Shown here: piece by piece, positions 16,727 through 23,605 of the stretch | Numbering within the stretch: position 1 is the stretch's first letter | Layout of the letters: every line of letters begins with the position of its first letter | From: Intrasporangium_A sp039812505 | GTDB lineage: Bacteria; Actinomycetota; Actinomycetes; Actinomycetales; Dermatophilaceae | Assembly (NCBI RefSeq): GCF_039812505.1 | Contig: NZ_JBDIAQ010000050.1 | Location: 1 to 23,605 of the forward strand | Length of the DNA stretch: 23,605 nt | Direction: 5' to 3' | Notes under the pieces: model-generated | Database searches by the model: none | What the model saw: only the letters and a program-made list of their open reading frames with translations | What the model was told of the DNA's origin: nothing | Position numbers and translations under genes: made by a program

Positions 16727-18262
16727 ATGCCGGCTCAGCGTCATACCGAAACGGGCACCTACGTCGTGGCGATCGACCAGGGCACGACCAGCACGCGGGC
16801 CATGGTCTTCGACCACCGCGGCGCTGTCGTGGCCGCCGAGCAGCGCGAGCACCGGCAGCTCTTCCCGCGGCCCGGTTGGGTCGAGCACGACCCGCTCGAG
16901 ATCTGGCAGAACACCAGGGCGGTGCTCGGCGGCGCCCTCGGCCGGGCCAACCTCAGCGCCGGGGACGTCGCCGCGGTCGGCATCACCAACCAGCGCGAGA
17001 CGACCGTGGTGTGGGAGCGGGCCACCGGCCGACCGGTCCACAACGCGATCGTCTGGCAGGACACCCGCACCCAGGCGATCTGCGACGACCTCGCGGGCGA
17101 GCAGGGACCCCGCCGGTTCGCGGCCACGACCGGCCTGCCGCTGGCCACCTACTTCGCCGGGCCGAAGATCCGGTGGATCCTCGACCACGTCGACGGGGCG
17201 CACGCCCGCGCCGAGGCCGGCGAGCTGCTCGCCGGGACGATCGACACCTGGCTGCTGTGGAACCTCACCGGCGGGGCCGAGCGCGGTCTGCACGTCACCG
17301 ACGTCACGAACGCCTCGCGTACGCTGCTGATGGACCTGCGCACCCTGGCCTGGGACGAGCCGATCGCCGCCGAGCTCGGCATCCCGCCCCGGATGCTGCC
17401 CGAGATCCGGTCGTCCGCCGAGGTCTACGGCACGATCCACCCCGGCATCCTCGCCGGCGTGCCGGTGGCGGGCATCCTGGGCGACCAGCAGGCCGCCACC
17501 TTCGGCCAGGCCTGCCTCGAGCCGGGGACCGCCAAGAACACCTACGGCACCGGCAACTTCATGCTGCTGAACACCGGCGCCGAGATCGTGCCCTCGAGGC
17601 ACGGGCTGCTCACGACCGTCTGCTACCGGCTCGGCGCCGCCGCGCCGGTGTACGCCCTGGAGGGCTCGATCGCGGTCACCGGCTCGCTGGTGCAGTGGCT
17701 GCGCGACAACCTCGGCCTGATCCGCGACGCCGCCGAGGTCGAGACCCTGGCCGCGACGGTGCCGGACAACGGCGGGGCCTACTTCGTGCCGGCCTTCTCC
17801 GGCCTGTTCGCCCCGCACTGGCGTCCGGACGCCCGCGGCGCGCTCGTCGGGCTGACCCGGTTCGTCAACAAGGGGCACATCGCGCGGGCCGCCCTGGAGG
17901 CCACGGCGTTCCAGACCCGCGAGGTCCTCGACGCGATGAACGCCGACTCGGGGGTCCCGCTCACCGAGCTGAAGGTGGACGGCGGGATGGTCGCCAATGA
18001 CATGCTCATGCAGTTCCAGGCCGACCTGCTCGGAGTCGATGTGGTGCGCCCGAAGGTCGCCGAGACGACCGCGCTGGGCGCTGCGTACGCCGCCGGGCTG
18101 GCGGTGGGGTACTGGGCCGGTCCCGGCGAGGTGGCCGCCAACTGGGGCGAGGACCGGCGATGGGCGCCCGCCATGGACCCGGTGGAGCGGGACCGGCTCT
18201 ACCGGCAGTGGGGCAAGGCGGTCGCCCGGACCCTCGACTGGGTCGACGCCGACACGCGCTGA
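16727..18262 (+). CDS. glpK: Glycerol kinase
   Basis: A 511-aa FGGY-family kinase that phosphorylates glycerol with ATP to sn-glycerol 3-phosphate, trapping it in the cytoplasm for GlpD. The family motifs are intact: AIDQGTTSTRAMVFD (phosphate-1), GWVEHDPLEIW, GITNQRETTVVW, VWQDTRT, GLPLATYFAGPKIRWILD, GILGDQQAATFGQ, GTAKNTYGTGNFMLLNTG, SGLFAPHWRPDARG and DGGMVANDMLMQFQADLLGV. The length is normal. The ATG at 16727 is chosen because AIDQGTT begins about 15 residues in and a TANNNT box lies just upstream; the frame stays open another 105 bases upstream with Arg/Pro-rich shadow sequence. The downstream gene is convergent. Confidence 0.96.
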   Translation: MPAQRHTETGTYVVAIDQGTTSTRAMVFDHRGAVVAAEQREHRQLFPRPGWVEHDPLEIWQNTRAVLGGALGRANLSAGDVAAVGITNQRETTVVWERATGRPVHNAIVWQDTRTQAICDDLAGEQGPRRFAATTGLPLATYFAGPKIRWILDHVDGAHARAEAGELLAGTIDTWLLWNLTGGAERGLHVTDVTNASRTLLMDLRTLAWDEPIAAELGIPPRMLPEIRSSAEVYGTIHPGILAGVPVAGILGDQQAATFGQACLEPGTAKNTYGTGNFMLLNTGAEIVPSRHGLLTTVCYRLGAAAPVYALEGSIAVTGSLVQWLRDNLGLIRDAAEVETLAATVPDNGGAYFVPAFSGLFAPHWRPDARGALVGLTRFVNKGHIARAALEATAFQTREVLDAMNADSGVPLTELKVDGGMVANDMLMQFQADLLGVDVVRPKVAETTALGAAYAAGLAVGYWAGPGEVAANWGEDRRWAPAMDPVERDRLYRQWGKAVARTLDWVDADTR

Positions 18263-18328
18263 GCGGCCCCACGCCGGCCTGGCTCAAGGTCCGCGCTCGC
18301 AGGCCCGGGCGCCGATCGACAGGTCGAG

Positions 18329-18364
18329 GTGCGGGGCGGCGCCGTCTAGGGTCAGGTCCCGCAC
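18329..18364. terminator. Possible hairpin between glpK and the RES toxin gene
   Basis: GTGCGGG (18329-18335) and CCCGCAC (18358-18364) are perfect complements separated by 22 bases. The long loop and lack of a T-tract make this a modest terminator candidate for the convergent genes in a 106-bp gap. Confidence 0.3.
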
Positions 18365-18368
18365 GGTC

Positions 18369-18986
18369 TCAGCGACCCCGGAAGCCGGGGGCCGCGAAGC
18401 GCCATCCCCGCCCGAAGGATGTGGCGATGTCGTCCAGGGCCTTGAGCACGGTGCTCGCCGTCAGTGGGGCGGTGGCGCGTGGCCGGGCGGGTAGCTTCGT
18501 CGCGGAGGGACTGAACAGGACGGTCGTTGCTCGCCCGGTCATGGTCGACTGCACCCACAGGCCGTCGATCCGGTATGCCTCGAGGATCGCGCGAGCCCAG
18601 TTCCGACAGGTGGATCTGGGGCCGTGCATCAAGGAATGGGAGGCGTCGTGACGCAGCAGCCACGCCGCGTCGTCGGAGTACAGCTCGAGCAGGCGCAGCG
18701 GGACCCGGGGAACGAACGTCGTGACGTGTGGGTCGCCGGTGTACGGATCGATGCGCTTCGTGGACTGGAAGACCTCCGCGACCGCGGTCCGCAGGTCGGT
18801 CGACGCGTAGATGACGCCGCAGTCGGCGTGGAGCCCGACCGGCAGCGGGTGGGGATCCCATCGCATCTTCGTGAGGGGACCGTGGGTCCGGTATTCGTCC
18901 CAGCGAGATGGGTGCGGTCCGGAGGTCTTGTGGATCCGCCACAGAAGCTCGGTCGTGGGCCGGATGTCCCCGTCGGTGACGGTCAC
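18369..18986 (-). CDS. RES-domain toxin (predicted NAD-degrading)
   Basis: A 205-aa protein with the RES fold. RES toxins such as MbcT and related enzymes of Xre-RES pairs deplete cellular NAD+ by phosphorolysis or hydrolysis. Residues matching the family's conserved set are R17 (LLWRIH), Y60 (GVIYAS), E71 (AVAEVF) and S147 (WVQST); the central LRTAVAEVFQ helix is typical. The GTG at 18986 is the only start that keeps the N-terminal Arg strand. No Shine-Dalgarno is obvious, so translation may depend on the gene before it, whose stop lies 35 bp upstream. The antitoxin-first order and spacing suit a type II toxin-antitoxin operon. The C-terminal 40 residues are less family-like. Confidence 0.82.
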   Translation of the reverse strand: MTVTDGDIRPTTELLWRIHKTSGPHPSRWDEYRTHGPLTKMRWDPHPLPVGLHADCGVIYASTDLRTAVAEVFQSTKRIDPYTGDPHVTTFVPRVPLRLLELYSDDAAWLLRHDASHSLMHGPRSTCRNWARAILEAYRIDGLWVQSTMTGRATTVLFSPSATKLPARPRATAPLTASTVLKALDDIATSFGRGWRFAAPGFRGR

Positions 18987-19021
18987 GGGCGCCGTCGGGG
19001 TGGAGGGGTTCTTGGGACTGG

Positions 19022-19594
19022 TCAGAAGGTGAGCTCCTCGAGGATGCGCGCCACCTTGACCGGGTTGCCGCCCGAGACCAGGTAGTCGACGGGGATGCGC
19101 CCACCGAGCTCCTCCGCGGGCGTCGCCATCAGGGCCGCGACATCGAGCGGGTGCTCCTCACCGGTGAGGCGTTCGGTGATGATACCCAACCCTGGAACGA
19201 CCGTGCCGCCGGCGAACTGCCACCGGTAGTACCGACGGTGACGACCGACCATCGACGACAGCAGTGGCACGGACCTGCGCTTGTGCGACAGCCGAGAGCG
19301 GCTGATCCCCAGGTACTGTGCGGCTTGCGACGCCGAGACCGTGGCATCGAGCAGGTCGGCCAGCATCGTCGAGTGCACGGCCATCCGCAGCCCGCGGTCG
19401 TCGCGTTCCTGCCAGCGGGCCAGCTGCTCAGGATGCTCCAGGCCCCCGGACTCCTGCAGGTCACGGAGCATCTGCTCCGACACCATCCGGGGGGCCGGGT
19501 CCTGTCGCAGGGATCGGGCCAGCTCATGAGCGAAGTCGGCCTCGGTGAGGTCTAGGTCGTACTCGTCGAAGACGTCGGCGATTGTATGGGTCAT
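19022..19594 (-). CDS. HTH antitoxin of the RES pair (MbcA/ParS/Xre-like)
   Basis: A 190-aa predicted DNA-binding antitoxin. A helix-turn-helix lies at about residues 86-105 (VSASQAAQYLGISRSRLSHK), closer in style to excisionase/MerR HTHs than to classic Xre. The C-terminal part (HPLDVAALMATPAEELGGR, then NPVKVARILEEL) resembles the toxin-covering region of DUF2384-type antitoxins, but I cannot confirm that family. The ATG at 19594 is chosen over 19672 because GGAAGG (19606-19611) precedes it by 11 bases and the -10 box (19625-19630) falls inside the longer reading frame. It sits upstream of, and in one operon with, the RES gene, and probably represses their shared promoter through the tandem repeat at 19634-19653. 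Confidence 0.75.
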   Translation of the reverse strand: MTHTIADVFDEYDLDLTEADFAHELARSLRQDPAPRMVSEQMLRDLQESGGLEHPEQLARWQERDDRGLRMAVHSTMLADLLDATVSASQAAQYLGISRSRLSHKRRSVPLLSSMVGRHRRYYRWQFAGGTVVPGLGIITERLTGEEHPLDVAALMATPAEELGGRIPVDYLVSGGNPVKVARILEELTF

Positions 19595-19624
19595 CGTGCT
19601 CAGAACCTTCCAGCAGTCCCTCAC

Positions 19625-19653
19625 ATCGTATCGTGGTTGCGCCTGGTTGCGCC
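19625..19653 (-). promoter_or_regulatory. TA operon promoter with tandem 10-bp repeat operator
   Basis: TACGAT (19630 to 19625) is a TANNNT -10 box for the antitoxin gene. Directly upstream, two perfect back-to-back copies of GGCGCAACCA (19653-19644 and 19643-19634, minus strand) cover the spacer and -35 position. No -35 consensus is seen. A 10-bp period puts both copies on one face of the helix, as expected for cooperative binding by an autorepressing antitoxin. Confidence 0.55.
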
Positions 19654-19714
19654 TTGGGACGGTGGCGTTCATCGGGACGCACGAGGGGCGGGACGTTCGG
19701 CCGGCGAGGTGGCC

Positions 19715-19729
19715 GCCCGCTGAGCGGGC
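19715..19729 (-). terminator. Hairpin downstream of the NYN gene
   Basis: GCCCGC-TGA-GCGGGC forms a perfect 6-bp stem 13 bases past the NYN stop codon. An alternative stem, GGGCA-TGG-TGCCC (19726-19738), shares four of its bases, so the two are mutually exclusive. No T-tract. Confidence 0.45.
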
Positions 19730-19742
19730 ATGGTGCCCTTGC

Positions 19743-20537
19743 CTATCCCGTCGACCGCTCCGTCTTCCGGGCCGACTTGCCGGAGCCGGCCGAGCCCTTC
19801 GGCGTCTGGTCCGACACCATCACCGTGCCGCCGTCCCGGGCCACCGTGAACAGCCCGACCGCCTCGGCGAGGTCGCTCAGCTTCGCGTAGCCGTAGTTGC
19901 GCGAGTCGAAGTCGGGGGCCTGCTTCTGGATGATGCCGCCGACCAGGCTGAGCGGGGCGCGCCCGTCGTCGTCGGACGCGGCGTCGATGGCGGCCCGGAA
20001 GAGCCCGACGAGCTGGGCGTCCTTGCGCAGCTGGGCGCCCGTCTGCTTCTTGCGGCCCGGGGTCGCCACGTCGGCGCCCTTGTCCTTGAAGATCTCGGTG
20101 TAGATGAACTGGTCGCAGGCGATCACGAACGGGCGCGGGGTCTTCTCCTCGCCGAAGCCGACGACCCGCTTGCCGCCCTCGCGGATCCGGGCGGCGAGCC
20201 GGGTGAAGTCGCTGTCACTTGAGACCAGGCAGAACCCGTCGAACGTGTCGGTGTAGAGCAGGTCCATCGCGTCGATGATCATCGCGCTGTCCGTCGCGTT
20301 CTTGCCGGAGGTGTAGGCGAACTGCTGGATCGGCTGGATCGAGTAGGCCAGCAGCGTCTCCTTCCACTTGCCGAGGTTCGGCCGGGTCCAGTCCCCGTAG
20401 ATGCGTTTGACGCTGGCCACTCCGAACCGGCTCACCTCGGCCAGCAGGCCCTCGACTATCGACGGGTCGGCGTTGTCGGCATCGATGAGCACGGCCAGAT
20501 GGGCGTTGCTCGTGTCGGTCCACGGTGCGCTCGGCAT
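19743..20537 (-). CDS. NYN-domain putative ribonuclease with OST-HTH/LOTUS domain
   Basis: A 264-aa protein with a PIN-like NYN nuclease domain (residues about 12-150) and a C-terminal OST-HTH/LOTUS RNA-binding domain (about 177-243: LVGLFRAAIDAA, LSLVGGIIQKQAPDFDSRNYGYAKLSDLAEAVG). The acidic residues expected to bind metal are present: D19 and D21 (LIDADN), D83 (TDSAMIIDAMD), and D108 and D110 (SSDSDF). This NYN-LOTUS layout is widespread in bacteria and related to the limkain-b1/MARF1 type; the RNA target is unknown. The tail is Ser/Lys-rich and basic. The ATG at 20537 is chosen because the NYN strand starts at residue 14; an in-frame extension to 20690 crosses its own promoter. It diverges from the acetate carrier gene and lies upstream of the TA operon on the same strand. 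Confidence 0.88.
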   Translation of the reverse strand: MPSAPWTDTSNAHLAVLIDADNADPSIVEGLLAEVSRFGVASVKRIYGDWTRPNLGKWKETLLAYSIQPIQQFAYTSGKNATDSAMIIDAMDLLYTDTFDGFCLVSSDSDFTRLAARIREGGKRVVGFGEEKTPRPFVIACDQFIYTEIFKDKGADVATPGRKKQTGAQLRKDAQLVGLFRAAIDAASDDDGRAPLSLVGGIIQKQAPDFDSRNYGYAKLSDLAEAVGLFTVARDGGTVMVSDQTPKGSAGSGKSARKTERSTG

Positions 20538-20575
20538 GGCCCCACTCTGCCGTACGGGGCGGGCCGGCGGGGGTC

Positions 20576-20604
20576 GTGACGGGCCGAATGTATCGACGTA
20601 CGAT
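20576..20604 (+). promoter_or_regulatory. Candidate promoter of the acetate carrier gene
   Basis: GTGACG (20576-20581), a 17-bp spacer and TACGAT (20599-20604). It would give a leader of about 100 bases before the ATG at 20714. It overlaps the NYN promoter on the other strand. Confidence 0.45.
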
Positions 20605-20615
20605 GCATCTGTCGG
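20587..20615 (-). promoter_or_regulatory. Candidate promoter of the NYN gene
   Basis: On the minus strand CCGACA (20615-20610), a 17-bp spacer and TACATT (20592-20587) match four of six -35 positions and the TANNNT -10. It overlaps the oppositely directed promoter at 20576-20604. Confidence 0.45.
20588..20608. promoter_or_regulatory. Inverted repeat across both divergent promoters
   Basis: ATGTATCG-ACGTA-CGATGCAT is an inverted repeat with 7 of 8 arm positions matching, unusually AT-rich for this DNA. It covers both -10 boxes, so a bound regulator could control both genes at once. The regulator is unknown. Confidence 0.4.
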
Positions 20616-20713
20616 GCTGCGCAAGGTGCGCCGACGATGACATGTCCGCCAGGTCGCCGTGACGAGGATGCCACCCCAGTCGCCCGGCACGGCCTGTTGG
20701 AGGGGCCGAGATC

Positions 20714-21388
20714 ATGTCCGGAACAAACGTCATCCACCACGCCGGCGAGACCACCAGTCCGGTCGCCGGCAACGGGGTCGCGCCGCCCGCGCCGGCCACA
20801 CAGCCGACACCCACCGCGGCCTCGAGCATCGCCGACCCGGCCGCGCTCGGGCTGGCCGCCTTCGCCATGACGACCTTCGTGCTCAGCGTCGTCAATGCCG
20901 GGCTCATCCAGTCGGCCGCCACCCCGGTGGTGCTCGGGCTGGCCCTGTTCTACGGCGGCATCGCCCAGCTGTTCGCCGGCATGTGGGAGTTCCGTCGGGG
21001 CAACGTCTTCGGCGCGGTCGCCTTCTCGTCGTACGGCGCGTTCTGGCTCTCGTTCTTCTTCTACGTCGACTTCGTCGCCGGCGGCCTGGCCAAGGTCGGC
21101 GAGGCCAACGCCGCGACCGGGCTCTTCCTGCTCGCCTGGGCGATCTTCACCGGCTACATGATGATCGCGGCCTTCCGCACCAACATGGCCGTGCTGCTGG
21201 TCTTCGTCTTCCTGTTCCTGACCTACGTCGCGCTCGTCATCGGCGCGTGGGGCGGGATCGAGGTCGTCAACAAGGTCGGCGGCTGGCTCGGCATCGTCAC
21301 CGCGGTCATCGCGTGGTACACGTCCTTCGCGATCGTGCTCAACTCCACCTTCAAGAAGACCCTGCTGCCGCTCGGCCCGCTCGAGTGA
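20714..21388 (+). CDS. Acetate uptake transporter (GPR1/FUN34/YaaH, SatP family)
   Basis: A 224-aa membrane protein of the acetate uptake transporter family, which carries acetate and sometimes succinate. About 45 Ala/Pro/Thr-rich residues precede six hydrophobic segments spanning roughly residues 47-215. The family entry motif appears as ADPAALGLAAFAMTTF (the NPAPLGL-type motif), followed by FYGGIAQLFAGMWEFRRGN and SYGAFWLSFFFY, both typical of SatP. The ATG at 20714 has a good Shine-Dalgarno, GGAGGGG (20699-20705), 8 bases away. The next gene, on the same strand, is acetyl-CoA synthetase, so imported acetate is activated directly. A strong hairpin between the two may set their relative expression. 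The family call is firm; acetate as substrate is supported by the neighbour. Confidence 0.9.
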   Translation: MSGTNVIHHAGETTSPVAGNGVAPPAPATQPTPTAASSIADPAALGLAAFAMTTFVLSVVNAGLIQSAATPVVLGLALFYGGIAQLFAGMWEFRRGNVFGAVAFSSYGAFWLSFFFYVDFVAGGLAKVGEANAATGLFLLAWAIFTGYMMIAAFRTNMAVLLVFVFLFLTYVALVIGAWGGIEVVNKVGGWLGIVTAVIAWYTSFAIVLNSTFKKTLLPLGPLE

Positions 21389-21401
21389 GCCACCCACCCG
21401 A

Positions 21402-21441
21402 CGCGGGTATGCCGCTGGGCCCGCTCAGCGGCATACCCGCG
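21402..21441 (+). terminator. Perfect 16-bp hairpin between the acetate carrier gene and acs
   Basis: Arms 21402-21417 and 21426-21441 are perfect complements around an 8-base loop, starting 14 bases after the carrier stop. No T-tract follows, and only 41 bases remain before the acs ATG. It could terminate most transcripts, leaving acs to read-through or a cryptic promoter, or protect the upstream mRNA end after processing. Confidence 0.6.
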
Positions 21442-21482
21442 GGTGAGCTCTCGGATTCATACAGACAAAGGAAGTTTCGCTC

Positions 21483-23471
21483 ATGACCATCAGCCCCGAA
21501 CTGGACGTGCTGCTCCACGAGACCCGGCGGTTCGCCCCACCACCCGAGCTGAGCGCGCACGCCAACGCGCAGCCCGACATCTACGAGAAGGCGAAGGCCG
21601 ACCGGCTGGGCTACTGGGCCGACGAGGCCCGCGGCCTGACCTGGGCCAGACCGTGGGACACCGTCCTGCAGTGGGAGCTGCCCTACGCCAGGTGGTTCGT
21701 CGGCGGGCAGCTCAACGTCGCCGTCAACTGCGTGGACCGCTGGGTCGAGGCCGGGCACGGCGACCGGGTCGCCTACCACTGGGTCGGCGAGCCCGAGGGC
21801 GACACCCGCGACATCACCTACACGCAACTGCAGGACCTGGTCTGCCAGGCCACCAACGCGCTCGTCGAGCTCGGCGTCAAGAAGGGCGACCGCGTCGCGA
21901 TCTACATGCCGATGATCCCGGAGACCGTCGTCACCATGCTCGCCTGCGCGCGGCTCGGCGCCCCGCACATGGTCGTGTTCGCCGGCTACTCGTCCGAGGC
22001 GCTGTCCACCCGCATCCTGGACTGCGACGCCCACGTCGTCGTCACCGCCGACGGCAGCTGGCGCAAGGGCGTCGTCAACCCGCTCAAGCCCGCCGTCGAC
22101 GAGGCCCTGAAGAGCTGCCCCGGCGTGCGCAACGTGCTCGTCGTTCGCCGCTCCGGACAGGAGGTCGACTGGACGCCCGGCCGGGACGTCTGGTGGCACG
22201 AGCTGGTCGACCGGCAGAGCACGCAGCACACGGCCGAGCCGCACGACTCGGAGCACCCGCTGTACATCATGTACACCTCCGGCACGACCGGGAAGCCGAA
22301 GGGCGTGCTGCACACCACCGGCGGCTACCTGACGCAGTGCTACTCGACGTGCAAGTACATCTTCGACATGAAGCCGGAGACCGACGTCTTCTGGACCGCC
22401 GCCGACATCGGCTGGGTCACCGGGCACTCGTACATCGTCTACGGGCCGCTGGCCAACGGGGTCACCTCGATGCTCTACGAGGGCGCGCCAGACGCCGGCG
22501 GCAAGGACCGCTGGTGGCGGATCGTCGAGGACTACAAGGTCACCACGCTCTACACCGCGCCGACCACGATCCGCACGCTGATGAAGTGGGGTGAGCAGTA
22601 CCCCAAGGACCACGACCTCACCAGCCTGCGCCTGCTCGGGTCGGTCGGCGAGCCGATCAACCCGGAGGCGTGGGTCTGGTACCACGAGAACATCGGCGGC
22701 GGCCGCTGCGCCATCGTCGACACCTGGTGGCAGACCGAGAACGGCTGCATCCTGATCACCCCGCTGCCCGGGATCACCTCGACCAAGCCGGGCGCCGCGA
22801 TGACCCCGTTCCCGGGGATCTCGGCCGACGTCGTGCGCAACGACGGCACCCCGGCCGGCCCGGGCGAGGGCGGGTTCCTCGTCGTCACCGAGCCGTGGCC
22901 CTCGATGCTGCGCGGGGTGTGGGGCGACCCGGAACGCTACCAGCGCACCTACTGGGACCGCTTCCCCGGCGTCTACTTCAGCGGCGACGGCGCCAAGAAG
23001 GACGACGACGGCGACATCTGGGTGCTCGGCCGGGTCGATGACGTGATGAACGTCTCCGGGCACCGGATCTCCACCACCGAGGTCGAGCACGCGCTCGTCT
23101 CGGACACCCACGTGGCCGAGGCTGCCGTCGTCGGCGCGAGCGACCCGACCACCGGGCAGGGCATCGTCGCCTTCGTGACGATCAAGTCCGGTGTGGACAC
23201 CGAGGGCGATGCCGGTGTGGCCTTGGTCGCCGAGCTGCGCCAGGTCGTGGCCGACCGGATCGGCAAGCTGGCCCGGCCGCGGCAGATCCTGCTGACACCC
23301 GAGCTGCCCAAGACCCGGTCGGGCAAGATCATGCGTCGGTTGCTGCTCGACGTGGCCGAGCACCGCACGCTCGGCGACGTGACCACGCTGGCCGACTCGA
23401 GCGTGGTCGACATGATCGCCGACAAGATGGCCGCCGAGTCCGGCCCGGTGGCCGCGTCGAAGGGTGCCTGA
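21483..23471 (+). CDS. acs: Acetyl-CoA synthetase (AMP-forming)
   Basis: A 662-aa ANL-superfamily adenylating enzyme that turns acetate, ATP and CoA into acetyl-CoA, AMP and PPi in the cytoplasm. The N-terminal block has FVGGQLNVAVNCVDRW. The phosphate-binding loop is YTSGTTGKPKG (residues 264-274). WTAADIGWVTGHSY, DTWWQTENG and the hinge region GRVDDVMNVSGHRIST follow. In the C-terminal motif TRSGKIMRR, K615 is the catalytic Lys that Pat-type acetyltransferases modify and sirtuins restore, so post-translational control is likely. The length is normal. AAAGGAAG (21467-21474) lies 8 bases before the ATG. It follows the acetate carrier gene by 94 bp, and its stop overlaps the next start codon. 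Confidence 0.97.
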   Translation: MTISPELDVLLHETRRFAPPPELSAHANAQPDIYEKAKADRLGYWADEARGLTWARPWDTVLQWELPYARWFVGGQLNVAVNCVDRWVEAGHGDRVAYHWVGEPEGDTRDITYTQLQDLVCQATNALVELGVKKGDRVAIYMPMIPETVVTMLACARLGAPHMVVFAGYSSEALSTRILDCDAHVVVTADGSWRKGVVNPLKPAVDEALKSCPGVRNVLVVRRSGQEVDWTPGRDVWWHELVDRQSTQHTAEPHDSEHPLYIMYTSGTTGKPKGVLHTTGGYLTQCYSTCKYIFDMKPETDVFWTAADIGWVTGHSYIVYGPLANGVTSMLYEGAPDAGGKDRWWRIVEDYKVTTLYTAPTTIRTLMKWGEQYPKDHDLTSLRLLGSVGEPINPEAWVWYHENIGGGRCAIVDTWWQTENGCILITPLPGITSTKPGAAMTPFPGISADVVRNDGTPAGPGEGGFLVVTEPWPSMLRGVWGDPERYQRTYWDRFPGVYFSGDGAKKDDDGDIWVLGRVDDVMNVSGHRISTTEVEHALVSDTHVAEAAVVGASDPTTGQGIVAFVTIKSGVDTEGDAGVALVAELRQVVADRIGKLARPRQILLTPELPKTRSGKIMRRLLLDVAEHRTLGDVTTLADSSVVDMIADKMAAESGPVAASKGA

Positions 23472-23605
23472 TGCCCGGCGGGGAGCCGGCGCCCGGCGGC
23501 TCGGCGCCCGGCCCGGACTCGGCGCTGCAGGTGGTGCGCCGCTGGGAGGACAGCGGCGCCACCTGGCGGGTCCTGTCCCGGGTCGGCGGGCGTCTGCAGC
23601 TCTCG
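23471..23605 (+). CDS. Small hypothetical protein coupled to acs (3' end outside window)
   Basis: The ATG at 23471 overlaps the acs stop by one base (TGATG) and the frame stays open for 45 codons to the window end. After a Gly/Pro/Ala-rich start the chain reads LQVVRRWEDSGATWRVLSRVGGRLQLS. It resembles short actinobacterial hypothetical proteins I recall downstream of acs, but I cannot name a domain or function. Translational coupling suggests expression with acs. A real gene is likely given the overlap and lack of stops, though only a fragment is visible. Confidence 0.65.
   Translation, partial: MPGGEPAPGGSAPGPDSALQVVRRWEDSGATWRVLSRVGGRLQLS

Noticed and set aside
15072..17330. A 752-codon plus-strand frame across glpD and the start of glpK
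   Set aside because: It runs antisense to glpD and then out of frame through glpK, crossing the divergent promoter region; its sequence is low-complexity shadow.
655..21435. Scattered GTATGC/GCATAC hexamers, considered as a possible uptake or regulatory motif
   Set aside because: I counted about ten on both strands; at roughly 70% GC about seven are expected by chance, so no enrichment.
1..23605. CRISPR arrays, IS elements, tRNA or rRNA genes
   Set aside because: No repeat-spacer pattern, transposase, terminal inverted repeats or RNA gene signature was seen anywhere in the window.

Overview
The window is very GC-rich DNA with actinobacterial gene content: an Lhr helicase next to an Nei2-type glycosylase, GlpD/GlpK, a SatP-type acetate carrier beside acetyl-CoA synthetase, GTG starts and several apparently leaderless promoters. 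A Micrococcales actinobacterium, perhaps Intrasporangiaceae-like, is my best guess. The sequence alone does not prove the family. I see no rRNA, tRNA, IS element or CRISPR array.

Left end (1-4095): a block of visibly lower GC than the rest. It holds a HerA/DUF87 translocase ATPase (cut by the window edge), a translationally coupled NurA-family nuclease with an inserted four-cysteine zinc knuckle, and a convergent D12-class (Dam-like) adenine methyltransferase whose stop codon overlaps that of nurA. A translocase plus nuclease beside a solitary modification methylase looks like a candidate anti-phage or restriction-type module. It is the most interesting region here.

Middle (4236-16610): lhr and nei2 (DNA repair), a convergent MFS exporter, a secreted M14-type zinc carboxypeptidase-like protein with a C-terminal amidotransferase-like domain, and glpD. 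Convergent gene pairs are separated by GC-rich hairpins, including a perfect 14-bp stem between the peptidase gene and glpD.

Right end (16611-23605): glpD and glpK diverge from a 116-bp region with two apparent leaderless promoters and a palindrome, and together convert glycerol to dihydroxyacetone phosphate. Then comes a RES-domain toxin/HTH antitoxin pair whose promoter carries a tandem 10-bp repeat, and a NYN-LOTUS putative RNase gene. The NYN gene diverges from an acetate uptake gene across overlapping promoters and an inverted repeat. The acetate carrier is followed by acs, with a perfect 16-bp hairpin between them. A small gene overlapping the acs stop runs off the end. SatP and Acs together import acetate and activate it to acetyl-CoA.
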